Shown here piece after piece: positions 8,582 to 16,995 of a stretch of 58,029 nucleotides of DNA (positions are counted from its first letter, which is position 1; every line of letters starts with the position of its first letter). The position numbers were made by a program, and so were the translations under genes. Where the stretch lies: positions 1 to 58,029 of the forward strand of contig JADGRC010000110.1 in assembly GCA_017881245.1 (NCBI GenBank). Reading direction: 5' to 3'. Below the pieces are notes generated by a model. The model searched no databases. It saw only the letters and a list, made by a program, of their open reading frames with translations, and was not told where the DNA came from. The stretch is from Pseudomonadota bacterium. GTDB taxonomy: Bacteria > Myxococcota_A > Polyangia > Fen-1088.

Positions 8582-9034
8582 TCAGGCCGGCGCAGGCACG
8601 ACCAGAACCGCGCAGGGCGCATGTCGAATCACCTTCTCGGCGACACTTCCAAGTAGTGCATGCCCGAGGCCATGCCGAGCGTGGCTGCCCATGACGATGA
8701 GGCCGGCGCCAACCCGGCGCGCCTGCTCGATGATCGTAGTGTGGGTCCTGCCGAGCTCGGACGCCGTGGTACAGGCCACTCCCGCGCGCCGAACCTCATC
8801 CGCCGCGCTTTGCAGGCGCGCCTCCGCCTGGGCCTGGATGCGTTCGAACACCATGGGCACGGCAAGCACGTCGCCGGGCGGCGGCAGGACCACCGTCGGA
8901 TCGATGTCCACGTGAAAAACCTCGATGGATGTGCGCAGCTTTTGCGCCAGTTGCACGGCGACGCGCAAGGCATTCGCCGATGGCTCCGAGAAGTCCGTTG
9001 GTACCAAGATCAGGTTCAGGTTGTCGAGATTCAT
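8582..9034 (-). CDS. Universal stress protein, single domain
   Basis: 150 residues, one complete UspA domain. It begins ILVPTDFSEPSANAL and ends with the nucleotide-binding signature MGSHARHGLGHALLGSVAEKVIRHAPCAVLVV, the G-2x-G-9x-G(S/T) loop of ATP-binding Usp proteins. Cytosolic; usually induced in starvation or low oxygen. The ATG at 9034 has no clear ribosome binding site. A -24/-12-like sequence on the same strand (9047-9062, CGGCACG-ACTG-TCGCA) would put transcription start only two bases before the ATG, so that promoter is doubtful unless the message is leaderless. It is divergent from the three-domain Usp gene, with about 210 bases between them. Confidence 0.93.
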   Translation of the reverse strand: MNLDNLNLILVPTDFSEPSANALRVAVQLAQKLRTSIEVFHVDIDPTVVLPPPGDVLAVPMVFERIQAQAEARLQSAADEVRRAGVACTTASELGRTHTTIIEQARRVGAGLIVMGSHARHGLGHALLGSVAEKVIRHAPCAVLVVPAPA

Positions 9035-9157
9035 TCAACGGCGTATTGCGACAGTCGTGCCGGGCGCCGGCGGGCGCCGGGGCCAAGGAAAACCTTGCCG
9101 AGGGGGACAGCGAGTCGTCGCCTCATCGGGTGGCGCCCAATGAGCGGTGAGGACCGG

Positions 9158-9173
9158 TGGCACGACCTCTGCA
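9158..9173 (+). promoter_or_regulatory. Sigma54 promoter of the triple universal stress protein
   Basis: TGGCACG-ACCT-CTGCA has a perfect -24 element and one mismatch in -12, with GG-N10-GC spacing. It is nearly identical to the sequence at 24410 before the globin kinase (TGGCACG-ACCA-CTGCA). Predicted start is near 9184, 62 bases before the ATG, leaving room for the ribosome binding site. Confidence 0.7.
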
Positions 9174-9245
9174 AATTGACGGCGGCTAAGGCATCTCTCG
9201 GGAAGCAAGCAAGAGCGACAACAAAAGCGACAACAAGGGGAAAAG

Positions 9246-10649
9246 ATGACCGCAAGCATGAAGAAAGCCGACACCATCCTGGTCGCAACGGACTTCTCGG
9301 CCTCGGGCGCGCGGGCGGTGGACATGGCCGCCGCCTTGGTGGGTCTGCGCGGCGGTGCCGTCTGTCTTCTCCATGTCTTCGAACCGCCGAGCGTGACCAT
9401 TCCCGAGTTGGCGCTGGAGCCGCGAATCGAGGAGGATTTGCGTCTGCGCGCGGCGGAGCAACTGGCCACGGCTGCGATCGCTTTGCGGGCTCGCGGAATC
9501 GTCGTGGAAGAACGCTTGTCGATCGGATCGCCGCCCGCGGACGTTATCGCGGACGTCGCGTCCGAGATCGACCCGATTCTCGTCGTCGTGGGCAGCCACG
9601 GTCGCCGCCCACTGCCGCGCCTGCTGATGGGGAGCGTCGCCGAGGGAGCCCTGCTTCGCGTCAAGCAGCCCATCGTGGTGGTTCCTCAAGGGGCAAAAGG
9701 GGGCTTGCCTTTCCACGCGCCGACTGGCCGGCGGTGGCGTATTGCCGTCGGCGTCGATCTGTCCAACAGCAGCGCCGCCGCAATCGATTGGGTACGTGAT
9801 GTTCGCCGACATGTCGAGGTGGACGTTGTTTTCATTCACCTGTATTGGCCAGCAGCCGAATACGCGCGTTTCGGTTTGACCGGGCCGCGGGACCTGTTCG
9901 AGGCCGACGCCCCAACGGTCGAGCTCCTCCGAAAATCGCTCGAGCCAATGATAGGAACGCTGCCTGGCGGGGGCGAAACCACCGTGCGGATCCTGCCCAA
10001 TTGGGGCCCGCCCGGCGAACGATTGGCCGAGGAGGCGGTCGAGGCGAAGGCCGATCTCTTGGTCCTCGGAACGCATCACCGGCATGGCTTTTCGCGGCTC
10101 CTGCACGGCAGTACGGTGCCACCGGCCATGCACGCGGCGACATTGCCGATCGTGTGCGTATCGCAAGGCCAAAGGACCCCGCGCGAGCAACCGATTCCGC
10201 ACTTGCGCAAAATCCTCGCGGCGACCGACCTATCCGAGTTCGGAAACCGCGCCATCGCGCACGCCTATGCGCTGGCACGCGGAGAATCCGGGGCTGTCCA
10301 TCTTCTTTACGTTCATGAACGACTCTTGCCCAGCCCCACTTACGCCTATGCGCCCGGCTCCGCGGGCGCCCTGACAGAGCGCGAGACGAATGACCTACGT
10401 GCGAGGCTTCATGCCCAGATCCCGGCCCAGGCGGCGGCGCTCGGCATCCCGACGGACGTGAGCATCGTGGATGGCGGCTCGGCGGCCGAGGTCATCTGTC
10501 AAACGGCGGAGCGTCTTGACGCGGATGCAATCTGCATGGGCTCGCACGGGCGCACCGGTCTTGGCGGGGCGGTCCTCGGTTCCGTCGCCGCCAGGGTTCT
10601 GCACCAGGCCACCCGACCGGTGTTCCTGGTTCGCGTTCGACCGGAGTGA
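9246..10649 (+). CDS. Three-domain universal stress protein
   Basis: 467 residues made of three Usp domains in tandem: about 8-150, 162-312 and 322-466. Domain 1 has ILVATDFSASGARAV and VVGSHGRRPLPRLLMGSVAEGAL. Domain 2 is divergent (IAVGVDLSNSSAAAI, LGTHHRHGFSRLLHGSTVPPAM). Domain 3 has ILAATDLSEFGNRAI and MGSHGRTGLGGAVLGSVAARVL. Domains 1 and 3 keep the ATP-binding glycine loop; domain 2 has histidines in it and may not bind nucleotide the same way. Tandem two-domain Usp proteins are common and three-domain ones are rarer. AGGGGAAAAG precedes the ATG directly. A sigma54 promoter lies upstream and a palindromic repeat directly follows the stop. Confidence 0.92.
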   Translation: MTASMKKADTILVATDFSASGARAVDMAAALVGLRGGAVCLLHVFEPPSVTIPELALEPRIEEDLRLRAAEQLATAAIALRARGIVVEERLSIGSPPADVIADVASEIDPILVVVGSHGRRPLPRLLMGSVAEGALLRVKQPIVVVPQGAKGGLPFHAPTGRRWRIAVGVDLSNSSAAAIDWVRDVRRHVEVDVVFIHLYWPAAEYARFGLTGPRDLFEADAPTVELLRKSLEPMIGTLPGGGETTVRILPNWGPPGERLAEEAVEAKADLLVLGTHHRHGFSRLLHGSTVPPAMHAATLPIVCVSQGQRTPREQPIPHLRKILAATDLSEFGNRAIAHAYALARGESGAVHLLYVHERLLPSPTYAYAPGSAGALTERETNDLRARLHAQIPAQAAALGIPTDVSIVDGGSAAEVICQTAERLDADAICMGSHGRTGLGGAVLGSVAARVLHQATRPVFLVRVRPE

Positions 10650-10692
10650 AGCAGCTTCGCCGCCGCAAGGGGCCTGGGAAGGCCCCCTGCGA
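10650..10692 (+). repeat. 3' palindromic repeat (REP-like), copy 1; possible terminator
   Basis: Begins one base after the stop codon of the triple Usp gene. It contains a short stem around CTTCGCC and a stronger stem GGGGCC-TGGGAA-GGCCCC. About 40 of 43 positions match a second copy placed just after the stop codon of the Omp85-like gene (29631-29672, minus strand). No T-run follows. Confidence 0.6.
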
Positions 10693-10706
10693 TCCTGGCC
10701 GCCTCG

Positions 10707-11099
10707 CTACGTTCCAACACCCAGGCGCGGCAGATCACCATGAAAGTAGTGGCGTACGTGAGCGACGATCTGACGATCCGTCGGGTGATCGGCGGTCTCG
10801 ACGCCGACTATTGTCGACGCAAGCGCTTGATCGTGCGCGTGCGCGTATTTGATGAATCGAAGCTTCGTCACCGACGGGCCGAGCACCAGAATCTGGTCGG
10901 CCCCCGCAAGCTGGTGGGTGATCTCCCGAAAGAAGCGATGCTCGTCGTCGGGGTGGTTGTGAGTCTTCATCTCGGAATCCATCGAGTGACGATGTACGTG
11001 CTTGGTCACGCTTTCAACCGTTCTCTCGTCGAAGGTCTTTCCATCGACGTCAAAGATCCGCGCTTGGTGGTGGTCCATCCATACCGCCATCTGTTTCAT
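10707..11099 (-). CDS. eRF1-domain-3-like (baeRF type) small protein
   Basis: 130 residues from MKQMAVWMDHHQAR; GGGACGAAG lies directly upstream. The pattern of an N-terminal beta strand with WMDHHQARIF, a histidine-rich middle (KTHNHPDDEHRFFREITHQL), then ILVLGPSVTKLRFIKY and a final HVRHYF matches the small bacterial relatives of release-factor domain 3, annotated as translational machinery or host-attachment-like proteins. They may act on stalled ribosomes or RNA, but the role is unproven. The gene starts 67 bases after the end of the CBS gene on the same strand, so the two are probably one transcript. The family call is from pattern memory. Confidence 0.65.
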   Translation of the reverse strand: MKQMAVWMDHHQARIFDVDGKTFDERTVESVTKHVHRHSMDSEMKTHNHPDDEHRFFREITHQLAGADQILVLGPSVTKLRFIKYAHAHDQALASTIVGVETADHPTDRQIVAHVRHYFHGDLPRLGVGT

Positions 11100-11166
11100 C
11101 TTCGTCCCTTTCAGTAGAGCCAACTAGTTCTGTCGACAAAAGCAAACCCAATCGCGGGCCGCGCAG

Positions 11167-11637
11167 TCAATGCCCGCCAGCCCCCGGCTCGCGAGCGCGT
11201 GGTTTTCCCTTTTCATCCTGGGCCTCGAAGTACTCGCGCGCGAAGCGAACGAAGTCAGCCTCGGTGATGATGCCGACCAGCTTGCCGTGGGCCACGACAG
11301 GCAAGCACCCGAACTGGCTCGACTCCAACAGCGCCGCGGCCAGCGCGGCGGTGGTGTCGGGCGAAACCGTCAATACGTTCCGCTCCATCAGCATCTCGAC
11401 GGGCACCTCCGCGGCGATCTGCCGAGGCCGCTCGGCAGAGGGATGTCCGTGGCTGAGCCACGCCCCAAGAATCCGGCGATGAGTCACCAAACCCACGAGG
11501 CGTTCCTCACCATCGACAACGGGAAGATGCCGGATTCGACCCGCCTTCATATGATGCGCGGCCAGATCCAATGAGTCACCGATCCGCAGCGTCTCGACGA
11601 CGTCGGTCATGAGATCCTTCACTATCTTCAACGGCAT
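11167..11637 (-). CDS. CBS-pair regulator protein
   Basis: 156 residues comprising two CBS motifs: VKDLMTDVVETLRIGDSLDLAAHHM with IRHLPVVDGEERLVGLVTHRRI, and VEMLMERNVLTVSPDTTAALAAALL with GCLPVVAHGKLVGIITEADF. CBS pairs bind adenine nucleotides or NAD and report cell energy status. The ATG at 11637 is chosen because GGAG lies five bases upstream; the longer frame runs into a dispersed repeat. A candidate sigma54 promoter is at 11726-11741. It is first in a likely pair with the eRF1-like gene. A second free-standing CBS protein is at 55320. Confidence 0.92.
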   Translation of the reverse strand: MPLKIVKDLMTDVVETLRIGDSLDLAAHHMKAGRIRHLPVVDGEERLVGLVTHRRILGAWLSHGHPSAERPRQIAAEVPVEMLMERNVLTVSPDTTAALAAALLESSQFGCLPVVAHGKLVGIITEADFVRFAREYFEAQDEKGKPRAREPGAGGH

Positions 11638-11725
11638 CGGAACTCCGTTCCGCGGACTATTGCCGAAGCGATCTCGCTTCGCTGATGTCGGATGGCCGAG
11701 CTCATTGCCTTGCTCTGCAAGCAGC

Positions 11726-11741
11726 AGCACGCGCCGTGCCA
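11726..11741 (-). promoter_or_regulatory. Candidate sigma54 promoter of the CBS gene
   Basis: Minus strand TGGCACG-GCGC-GTGCT has a perfect -24 half and GG-N10-GC spacing. The predicted start near 11715 gives a 77-base leader to the CBS ATG. Confidence 0.55.
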
Positions 11742-11766
11742 GTCGCAAGGGCCGGCCACCAGGTGC

Positions 11767-11821
11767 TGAAAGGCTCACCGCCATGCCACCGAGCGCGTTT
11801 TCTGCGGCATTGGCGAGTCCA
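11767..11821. repeat. 55-bp dispersed repeat, copy 1
   Basis: Differs from the copy at 19703-19757 at about three positions. It lies between genes, in the same orientation in both places. No terminal inverted repeats or transposase are nearby; the flanks do not align. Confidence 0.7.
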
Positions 11822-12058
11822 AGCCGCAATCATTTCGCAGCCACGACCAATCACGCCGAACGCCTTCGGCGTAAACGTGGCCGAGTGTCAGCAGGACCGA
11901 CGCCGTCAAGCCCGACCGGACAGCGATCGGGGAATGAGGCTTCGACCCTTTAACTCAACTGGCCCTGCGGCGGCGCCCTTGAGCGGCGAGCAGCAAGACT
12001 CCTGCCTTGAATCGCGACGGCCCCGACCCTAGGCTCTGGCCCAGTGCTGGAGGTGCAA

Positions 12059-14218
12059 ATGTGCGCGGCCCAAAGATGTTCCCGTATCGGCCGCGCGCCC
12101 GGAGCCCGCGCGATCGCCCTGGCGTTCGCTGGCCTTCTTGCCGGCGGCGGGCGAACGACGCAGGCGGCGCAGCCGGCCAATGTGGCTACGAAGGCAAAAG
12201 CGGCTCCGGTGGTCCAGGCTCAGACGGCACCGGTCATCAGCGAGATCATGGTCGTCGACGGAGGGCGCGTCACGGATCAGACGACGCCCGAGAACGCGCG
12301 CAAAGATGGCCTGACCGTCGTCGATCTCTCGGACGACTGGCTGCCGTATGTTTTCTCGGAAACGCCCGACAAGCCGCAGCCGATGCGGCCCTATCTGATC
12401 GATCTGGCCAACGGACGGTTCCGCTCGGACAAGAACTACGCGCGCCCGCGCGAGGATCGTTTCTTTGAGCCGTTCGGGATTTTCCCAAGCCTGAACCTGG
12501 TGCGGCGACGCCTGGCGGATAAAAAGCGCCACGCCTGCCACGAGCGGGTGAAGGATGCGGTGCTCGAGGAACTGTCGCCCAAGAACGTGATCCCGCCTGA
12601 AGAGCTGGAGAAAGTGCCGAACCCCGACCCCGCGACGGCCAAGGAAACGCCCATGGTCACGACTGGGCGGACAATCTCGCCGCGACCCTTGACCCCGGTA
12701 GAACATCGGGCCGTGATCGCGATGCAGGCGCACCTGCGCTGCGAGGATCTGCTGTCCGGCAAAGCGAGCCCCGGTCGGATGGATCGGCGGACGGCCGAGG
12801 GGCTTAAGGTCTACCAGCACCTGCACATGCTCGCGGATAACTCGAAGATCGATCTCGATACCCGCGCCGTGCTCCTCGGCGACAGCCGCGAGCACGACTT
12901 CCGCGCGCTGCTGCGCGTGTTGCGAGAGCGGGTCGTCGACGCGACCGGGCTGCTCGAGGACGGATCGGCACTGGGTGTCCAGGGCCAGGTGCAGGGGCGT
13001 GTGCTGGACAGCCCCGAGTTCCAGCCCCTGGGGTCCGAACCTCCCGCGATGCGCTCGGCCGGGCAGAGCCCGTCCTCCCGCGACGCGAATCCGCCGCCAA
13101 TCCAGGGACAGCCCAAGGCCGCCGCGGGCGACGCATCGGGCAAGGACGCATCGGGCAAGGACGCATCGGGCAAGGACGCATCGGGCAAGGACGCATCGGG
13201 CAAGGACGCATCGTCCAAGATCACTCCGGCTCCCGATCTGATTGCGGCGGCCACGCATGCCGCCAGCCAGGCGCTGGGCTGGACGTCACCCGACGCCGTC
13301 CTCGCGAGCACTCTCGGCCCACCGGCGCCGCCGCCTGGAGCAAAAAGGCCCGCGCGCAAAGCCGCGAAGGGCAAGGGACCCGCGCCTCTGCCCATGGCTG
13401 TCGCAATCAAGCTGCCGCCGCTGCCGGCGTACCACGGCCCAAAGATGGAGCTGCGCGCGGAAATAGATCGCGGCGAGGTGGTCCTCGCGCGGCCCACGCT
13501 CGACAAGGATGGACACAAGAAGTGGAAACCCCCGGTCGCCGACCGCCCGACGCTCACGTTGTACGCGCGCGCGGGCGATCACGAGGTGGCGCTGTGCCGC
13601 TGGCCGACCACCATCGGCGGCTGGAAGACGTTCGAGAAGTCCGACGGCACCATGGCGCTCAAGTACAAGGACTCCGTCACGGGCGACGCCGTGTGGCCCG
13701 AGGTTCTTGCCACGCCAACCTGGCACCCGGCGCCGGGCATGCCGATCCGCAAACTGCTCGTCAAGCGCGGGGACACCTTCGAGCCGAAGACGGAAATCAT
13801 TGGCCCGGGCTACCGCGCGGCCTACGGGTTGGTGGCGATCGTGCACCACCAGATCATGGAGCGGAACGAGAAGGGCGAGCCGCAGCTCATGGACCTCCGC
13901 ATCCGGACGCACGGCACGCCGGGCTACCGAGCGGTCAAGCGCGGCGAGAGCAACGGCTGCCACCGGCTGCACAACTACGTGGCCCTGCGGCTGGCAGGCT
14001 TCCTCGTGAAGCATCATGAGAACGTACGCGAAGGCCTCGTGCCCGAAGACTATGTGCGGAACCTCGAGTACAAGGGCCAGAAGGTGGCGCTGGAGAGCGA
14101 GACCAAGGGCTACCGCTTCAAGCTGACGCCGCCCGTGCCGGTGACCGTCCTCGAAGGCGACGTCAAGGGCGACCCCAAGGCCGTCAAGCGCATGGTGCCG
14201 CTGGCCACGGTGCCGTAG
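12059..14218 (+). CDS. L,D-transpeptidase (YkuD)-like exported protein
   Basis: 719 residues from an ATG with GGAGG five bases upstream. A signal segment (IALAFAGLLAGGGRTTQAAQ) starts the protein. The middle contains a helical peptidoglycan-binding-like stretch (MDRRTAEGLKVYQHLHML, about 245-262). Then come six DASGK-type repeats (about 358-387), a Pro/Ala/Lys linker and a C-terminal catalytic-looking region. That region carries IRTHGTPGY followed by GESNGCHRLHN around residue 635, which resembles the HGT...S.GC.R signature of YkuD enzymes that cross-link peptidoglycan or attach lipoproteins through a catalytic cysteine. The domain is longer and more divergent than classic YkuD, so substrate and chemistry are open. 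Periplasmic location is likely. It stands alone, with no clear partner gene. Confidence 0.75.
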   Translation: MCAAQRCSRIGRAPGARAIALAFAGLLAGGGRTTQAAQPANVATKAKAAPVVQAQTAPVISEIMVVDGGRVTDQTTPENARKDGLTVVDLSDDWLPYVFSETPDKPQPMRPYLIDLANGRFRSDKNYARPREDRFFEPFGIFPSLNLVRRRLADKKRHACHERVKDAVLEELSPKNVIPPEELEKVPNPDPATAKETPMVTTGRTISPRPLTPVEHRAVIAMQAHLRCEDLLSGKASPGRMDRRTAEGLKVYQHLHMLADNSKIDLDTRAVLLGDSREHDFRALLRVLRERVVDATGLLEDGSALGVQGQVQGRVLDSPEFQPLGSEPPAMRSAGQSPSSRDANPPPIQGQPKAAAGDASGKDASGKDASGKDASGKDASGKDASSKITPAPDLIAAATHAASQALGWTSPDAVLASTLGPPAPPPGAKRPARKAAKGKGPAPLPMAVAIKLPPLPAYHGPKMELRAEIDRGEVVLARPTLDKDGHKKWKPPVADRPTLTLYARAGDHEVALCRWPTTIGGWKTFEKSDGTMALKYKDSVTGDAVWPEVLATPTWHPAPGMPIRKLLVKRGDTFEPKTEIIGPGYRAAYGLVAIVHHQIMERNEKGEPQLMDLRIRTHGTPGYRAVKRGESNGCHRLHNYVALRLAGFLVKHHENVREGLVPEDYVRNLEYKGQKVALESETKGYRFKLTPPVPVTVLEGDVKGDPKAVKRMVPLATVP
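13130..13219 (+). repeat. Six tandem 15-bp coding repeats
   Basis: Units of GACGCATCGGGCAAG encode DASGK five times, with a last DASSK unit. The DNA units are nearly identical, so the array is recent or slips easily; each unit keeps the frame. It lies in the linker of the transpeptidase-like protein. Confidence 0.95.
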
Positions 14219-14300
14219 GACGGATTGGTCGACTCGGTTGTGGGAGTGTGAGAGTGTGGGAGTACGGCACGCGATGAATATTGTCGTAGTTCAGCGAAAA

Positions 14301-14690
14301 TTACGCGCGCATCATCGACAGCCCGTAGCGGGCGAAAATATCGTCGTTCGTCACCAAGGTGAGCCCCTCCTCGATCGCCTGAGCGGCGAGCAGCCGATCG
14401 AATGGATCTCGGTGATGCCACGGTAGTGCGCGGACCCTAAGCGCTGCGGTGAAGTCGACGGGAAGAGGGGCGAACCCCGACCGTCGGAGAACCTCCGGAA
14501 GCCAACGCTCGGCCGGACGTGCCAATTCCAGCTTGTGGATCGATTGTTTGATCGCGATCTCCCAGGCTGAAACGGCGCTCACGAAGACACTGTTCTCACC
14601 GTCTTCGATCGCGTCGCGACAAGTGCCGGAAATACGATCGGGATCGAGGGCCGACCACAACAGGACGTGCGTGTCCAGCAACAGTCTCAA
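14301..14690 (-). CDS. vapC: VapC-type PIN-domain toxin
   Basis: 129 residues. PIN nuclease acidic residues are visible: D in LLLDTHVLLW (residue 6), E in VSAWEIAIK (about 44), D in HHRDPFDRLLAAQA (about 94-97) and D in LVTNDD. Such enzymes are Mg-dependent ribonucleases, in many cases cutting tRNA or rRNA when the antitoxin is lost. The start overlaps the end of the antitoxin gene by four bases (ATGA type), indicating translational coupling. One of three VapBC-type pairs in the window. Confidence 0.93.
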   Translation of the reverse strand: MRLLLDTHVLLWSALDPDRISGTCRDAIEDGENSVFVSAVSAWEIAIKQSIHKLELARPAERWLPEVLRRSGFAPLPVDFTAALRVRALPWHHRDPFDRLLAAQAIEEGLTLVTNDDIFARYGLSMMRA

Positions 14691-14926
14691 CGCCCGCGAC
14701 CCTCGAAGGCCGCGAGCAAATCATCGGGAAGTTGATCGAAGTCGTCGGGAATTCGCCCCTGACCCGCGAACAGACCCAGACGACGCGGGCGTGCGGCAGG
14801 CGCATACGCGGACAACACCGCGACCGGATGTCCCGCGCGCGAGATCACGATTCGCTCGCCCGCCTCGACCCGCTCCAGAAGTTTCGATAGTTGCGTCTTC
14901 GCTTCGTGAACGTTCACGCGGTCCAT
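14687..14926 (-). CDS. vapB: Phd/YefM-type antitoxin for the adjacent PIN toxin
   Basis: 79 residues. It opens MDRVNVHEAKTQLSKLLERVEAGERIVISRAGHPVAVL, the classic Phd/YefM fold that binds DNA and neutralises the toxin through its C-terminal tail. The tail here is acidic (IPDDFDQLPDDLLAAFEG), as expected for masking the toxin. A 10-bp palindrome nine bases upstream of the ATG is a likely operator for autoregulation. Confidence 0.93.
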   Translation of the reverse strand: MDRVNVHEAKTQLSKLLERVEAGERIVISRAGHPVAVLSAYAPAARPRRLGLFAGQGRIPDDFDQLPDDLLAAFEGRGR

Positions 14927-14934
14927 GAACTAAG

Positions 14935-14944
14935 GTTAGCTAAC
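14935..14944. promoter_or_regulatory. Palindromic operator of the Phd/VapC pair
   Basis: GTTAGCTAAC is a perfect 10-bp palindrome located nine to eighteen bases before the antitoxin start, overlapping the expected -10 region, where Phd-type repressors bind. Confidence 0.45.
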
Positions 14945-15046
14945 TGCCGTGGGTGAAGCAACTCGCGATGTGCCAGCCGGGTGCTTCCCTGAAATGGGGC
15001 CAGGTATAGTTGATACCCCCGCCGGGAAGCCCCGCGGCCAGTCGGG

Positions 15047-16354
15047 TTACTTGCCAGGCGCCTTGTAGCCCCTCCAGAGCCAGATGAGCCCCTCGGGGGT
15101 GATCTGGTTGCGGGGGTTGTCGTCGCAGTGGCCGGCGCCCTGGGCGAACATGAAGCGCGTATGATTGCCCTTGGCAATCAGCGCGGCCGCAATGGACCGG
15201 TTCGAAGTCACCCAGTTGCCCGAGGCGGTGGCGTTGGTGGAGCCGTTGTCGTTCTGACCAACCTCCAGAAACACGCGCAGGTCGGGTCGGAACGGCGCGG
15301 CCATGATCATCTGCGTGTACTCGTACGCGCCGAGCGGGTGGTCGGCGGTCTTCTGGATGGCCACATAGGAGCCCGAGAACGAGAACACCCGATTGAAGTC
15401 GCCAAACCACGCCAGCCCCATCACCGCGGGGCCGCCGGAGCTGCACCCGTAGCCCCCGCGCCCGTTGGGATCAGTCGTGAACTTGAAGTTGGGATAGGCC
15501 TTCTTCAAATCGGCGTTAGCCAGGATGGCCGGCATGATCTCCGTGGTGATGTACCGCCAGTACCGGTCGGAGACGGTATCGTATTCCAGGCTGCGCTCGC
15601 TCATGGGATGGACGTCGGGCCCAGCCGTGAGGCCGATGATCGCGAGCGGCGGGACGTGATGGTCGGGGTTGGGATCGTCGGCCAGATTCTGAACCGTCGT
15701 CTTTAGCCCTCCGAAGAAGCCGTCCGACGACACCATGAACGGAGACTCCGTGCCATCTACGTACTGAGCCGGGACGAAGATCGTGACGGTCCGAGTGAAG
15801 GTGAGCGGAGGGGTGAAATCCGATCCGGTGAATATCTTGCTCTCGGTGGACGAATAGCTGAACTGGGCTTGGAACCCCGCCGGAGCGCCCGGCTTGAGCG
15901 TCAAATCGGGAGAGGGCATATACGTCGGGCCGATGGTGAACATGCCGTCGCCGGCGGTGCCGGGATCGGTCGACGAGCCCGTGATTCCGCCCGCCGGCGA
16001 GGCCCCCCCCGAGGCCGTTCCCCGGCCGCCCACCGGCGGAGCCGTGGTGCCACCCGCCGCCTGACCACCCGAAGCCGCCCCGCCAGATGATGCTGGTGTC
16101 CCTCCCGATCCCGTCCCCACGGCCCCCCCTGACTGTTGCACGGCAGAGCCCCCGGTGGCGCCCGGCGCCCCCGTTCCCGTGGTGCCACCGCTCGCGGGTG
16201 GGCCGCCACCCGGGGATGCGCCGCCGGTGCCAACCTGAGCACCGCCACCAGTGCCACGGGTGGCGGAATCGGAAGAGGAGGAGCATGCGACCGTCGCGCA
16301 CGCGCACGCGCCCAGCAACAAGGCCCGGACAAGGGGGAGGCGAACCATGGTCAT
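15047..16354 (-). CDS. Surface lipoprotein esterase (Fes/esterase D-like alpha/beta hydrolase)
   Basis: 435 residues. A lipoprotein signal (LLLGACACATVAC) is followed by a very long Gly/Ser/Thr/Ala linker to about residue 130, typical of myxobacterial lipoproteins. The hydrolase domain resembles the enterochelin-esterase and esterase D group: FVPAQYVDGTESPFMVSSDG, PPLAIIGLTAG, the nucleophile elbow GYGCSSGGPAVMG, a late acid in LEVGQNDNG and the catalytic histidine in GAGHCDDN. It probably cleaves an ester outside the cell; the substrate is unknown. AAGGAG is four bases before the first ATG and ten before the second (MVRLPL). It stands alone between two toxin-antitoxin modules. Confidence 0.85.
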   Translation of the reverse strand: MTMVRLPLVRALLLGACACATVACSSSSDSATRGTGGGAQVGTGGASPGGGPPASGGTTGTGAPGATGGSAVQQSGGAVGTGSGGTPASSGGAASGGQAAGGTTAPPVGGRGTASGGASPAGGITGSSTDPGTAGDGMFTIGPTYMPSPDLTLKPGAPAGFQAQFSYSSTESKIFTGSDFTPPLTFTRTVTIFVPAQYVDGTESPFMVSSDGFFGGLKTTVQNLADDPNPDHHVPPLAIIGLTAGPDVHPMSERSLEYDTVSDRYWRYITTEIMPAILANADLKKAYPNFKFTTDPNGRGGYGCSSGGPAVMGLAWFGDFNRVFSFSGSYVAIQKTADHPLGAYEYTQMIMAAPFRPDLRVFLEVGQNDNGSTNATASGNWVTSNRSIAAALIAKGNHTRFMFAQGAGHCDDNPRNQITPEGLIWLWRGYKAPGK

Positions 16355-16553
16355 TGTCTCCTTGCAAATCTTGCGGCGGTGGGATGAGCGCCGCTGTGAC
16401 CGAAGTTACCCTCTCTTTTACTACACTCCAATGAGATGAAGGGCATTCGCGAAATTGATTCGTCGCCTTACGGACTTTGCGCAGATAAGCCCGTGCCCAT
16501 TCGCAGGAAAGCGCCGCCGTGAGCCCGATCTGGCGACGCGGGATCGCGTTCTT

Positions 16554-16976
16554 TCAACCGATCAGCTGGAATCCCACGGTGGCGAAGTGATGGTCGAAGG
16601 TGAACGCCCGCCGGATCCGTTCGCGCGCCATGAGCACAAAGCTGGTGGCATCCACGGCCGAAAGCTTGTGGAGGTCGCGCCGCTCGAAGAACAACCAGGC
16701 GGCAGCCAGATCACGCGTCGTGCACTCCAGCGTTCGAAGAAAGGGAACCTTGCGAATCGCATCCTTCCACGCGATGGCGACATCTCGGGCAGCGTTGCGA
16801 TCAAGGAACGTGAACGTCTCGAGCACGACGGGCACTGATGTGGCCAGTCGTTTCCCCTGGCGCAAGAGATCGTCCCACGCCTCCACGGCCCGTGGGTGGA
16901 GCGGGTCGCCCAGCAGCGCCAAAGCGATCCAAGCACCGGTATCGACGAAAACGGTGTCAGCGGGTCTTGTCCGCAT
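16554..16976 (-). CDS. vapC: PIN-domain ribonuclease toxin (VapC family)
   Basis: 140 residues. Acidic PIN residues appear in VFVDTGAWIALAL, VVLETFTFLD, LSAVDATSFVLM and the closing TFDHHFATVGF. The arrangement matches the PIN subfamily often paired with ribbon-helix-helix antitoxins, and such a gene lies 19 bases upstream on the same strand. Inhibition of translation by RNA cleavage is expected from the family. A similar toxin is at 48829-49242; both end with the HxxFxxxGF-like or DFAVYRFG pattern. Confidence 0.9.
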   Translation of the reverse strand: MRTRPADTVFVDTGAWIALALLGDPLHPRAVEAWDDLLRQGKRLATSVPVVLETFTFLDRNAARDVAIAWKDAIRKVPFLRTLECTTRDLAAAWLFFERRDLHKLSAVDATSFVLMARERIRRAFTFDHHFATVGFQLIG

Positions 16977-16995
16977 CGCCCACCACCCAATTCAA

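Noticed and set aside
9047-9062. CGGCACG-ACTG-TCGCA before the single Usp gene
   Set aside because: Spacing is right but the message would have a two-base leader; kept only as a doubtful case in the gene entry.
13130-13219. Short tandem repeats considered as a CRISPR array
   Set aside because: Units are contiguous, in frame and coding; there are no spacers. The same holds for 33546-33737 and, apart from coding, for 33968-34026.
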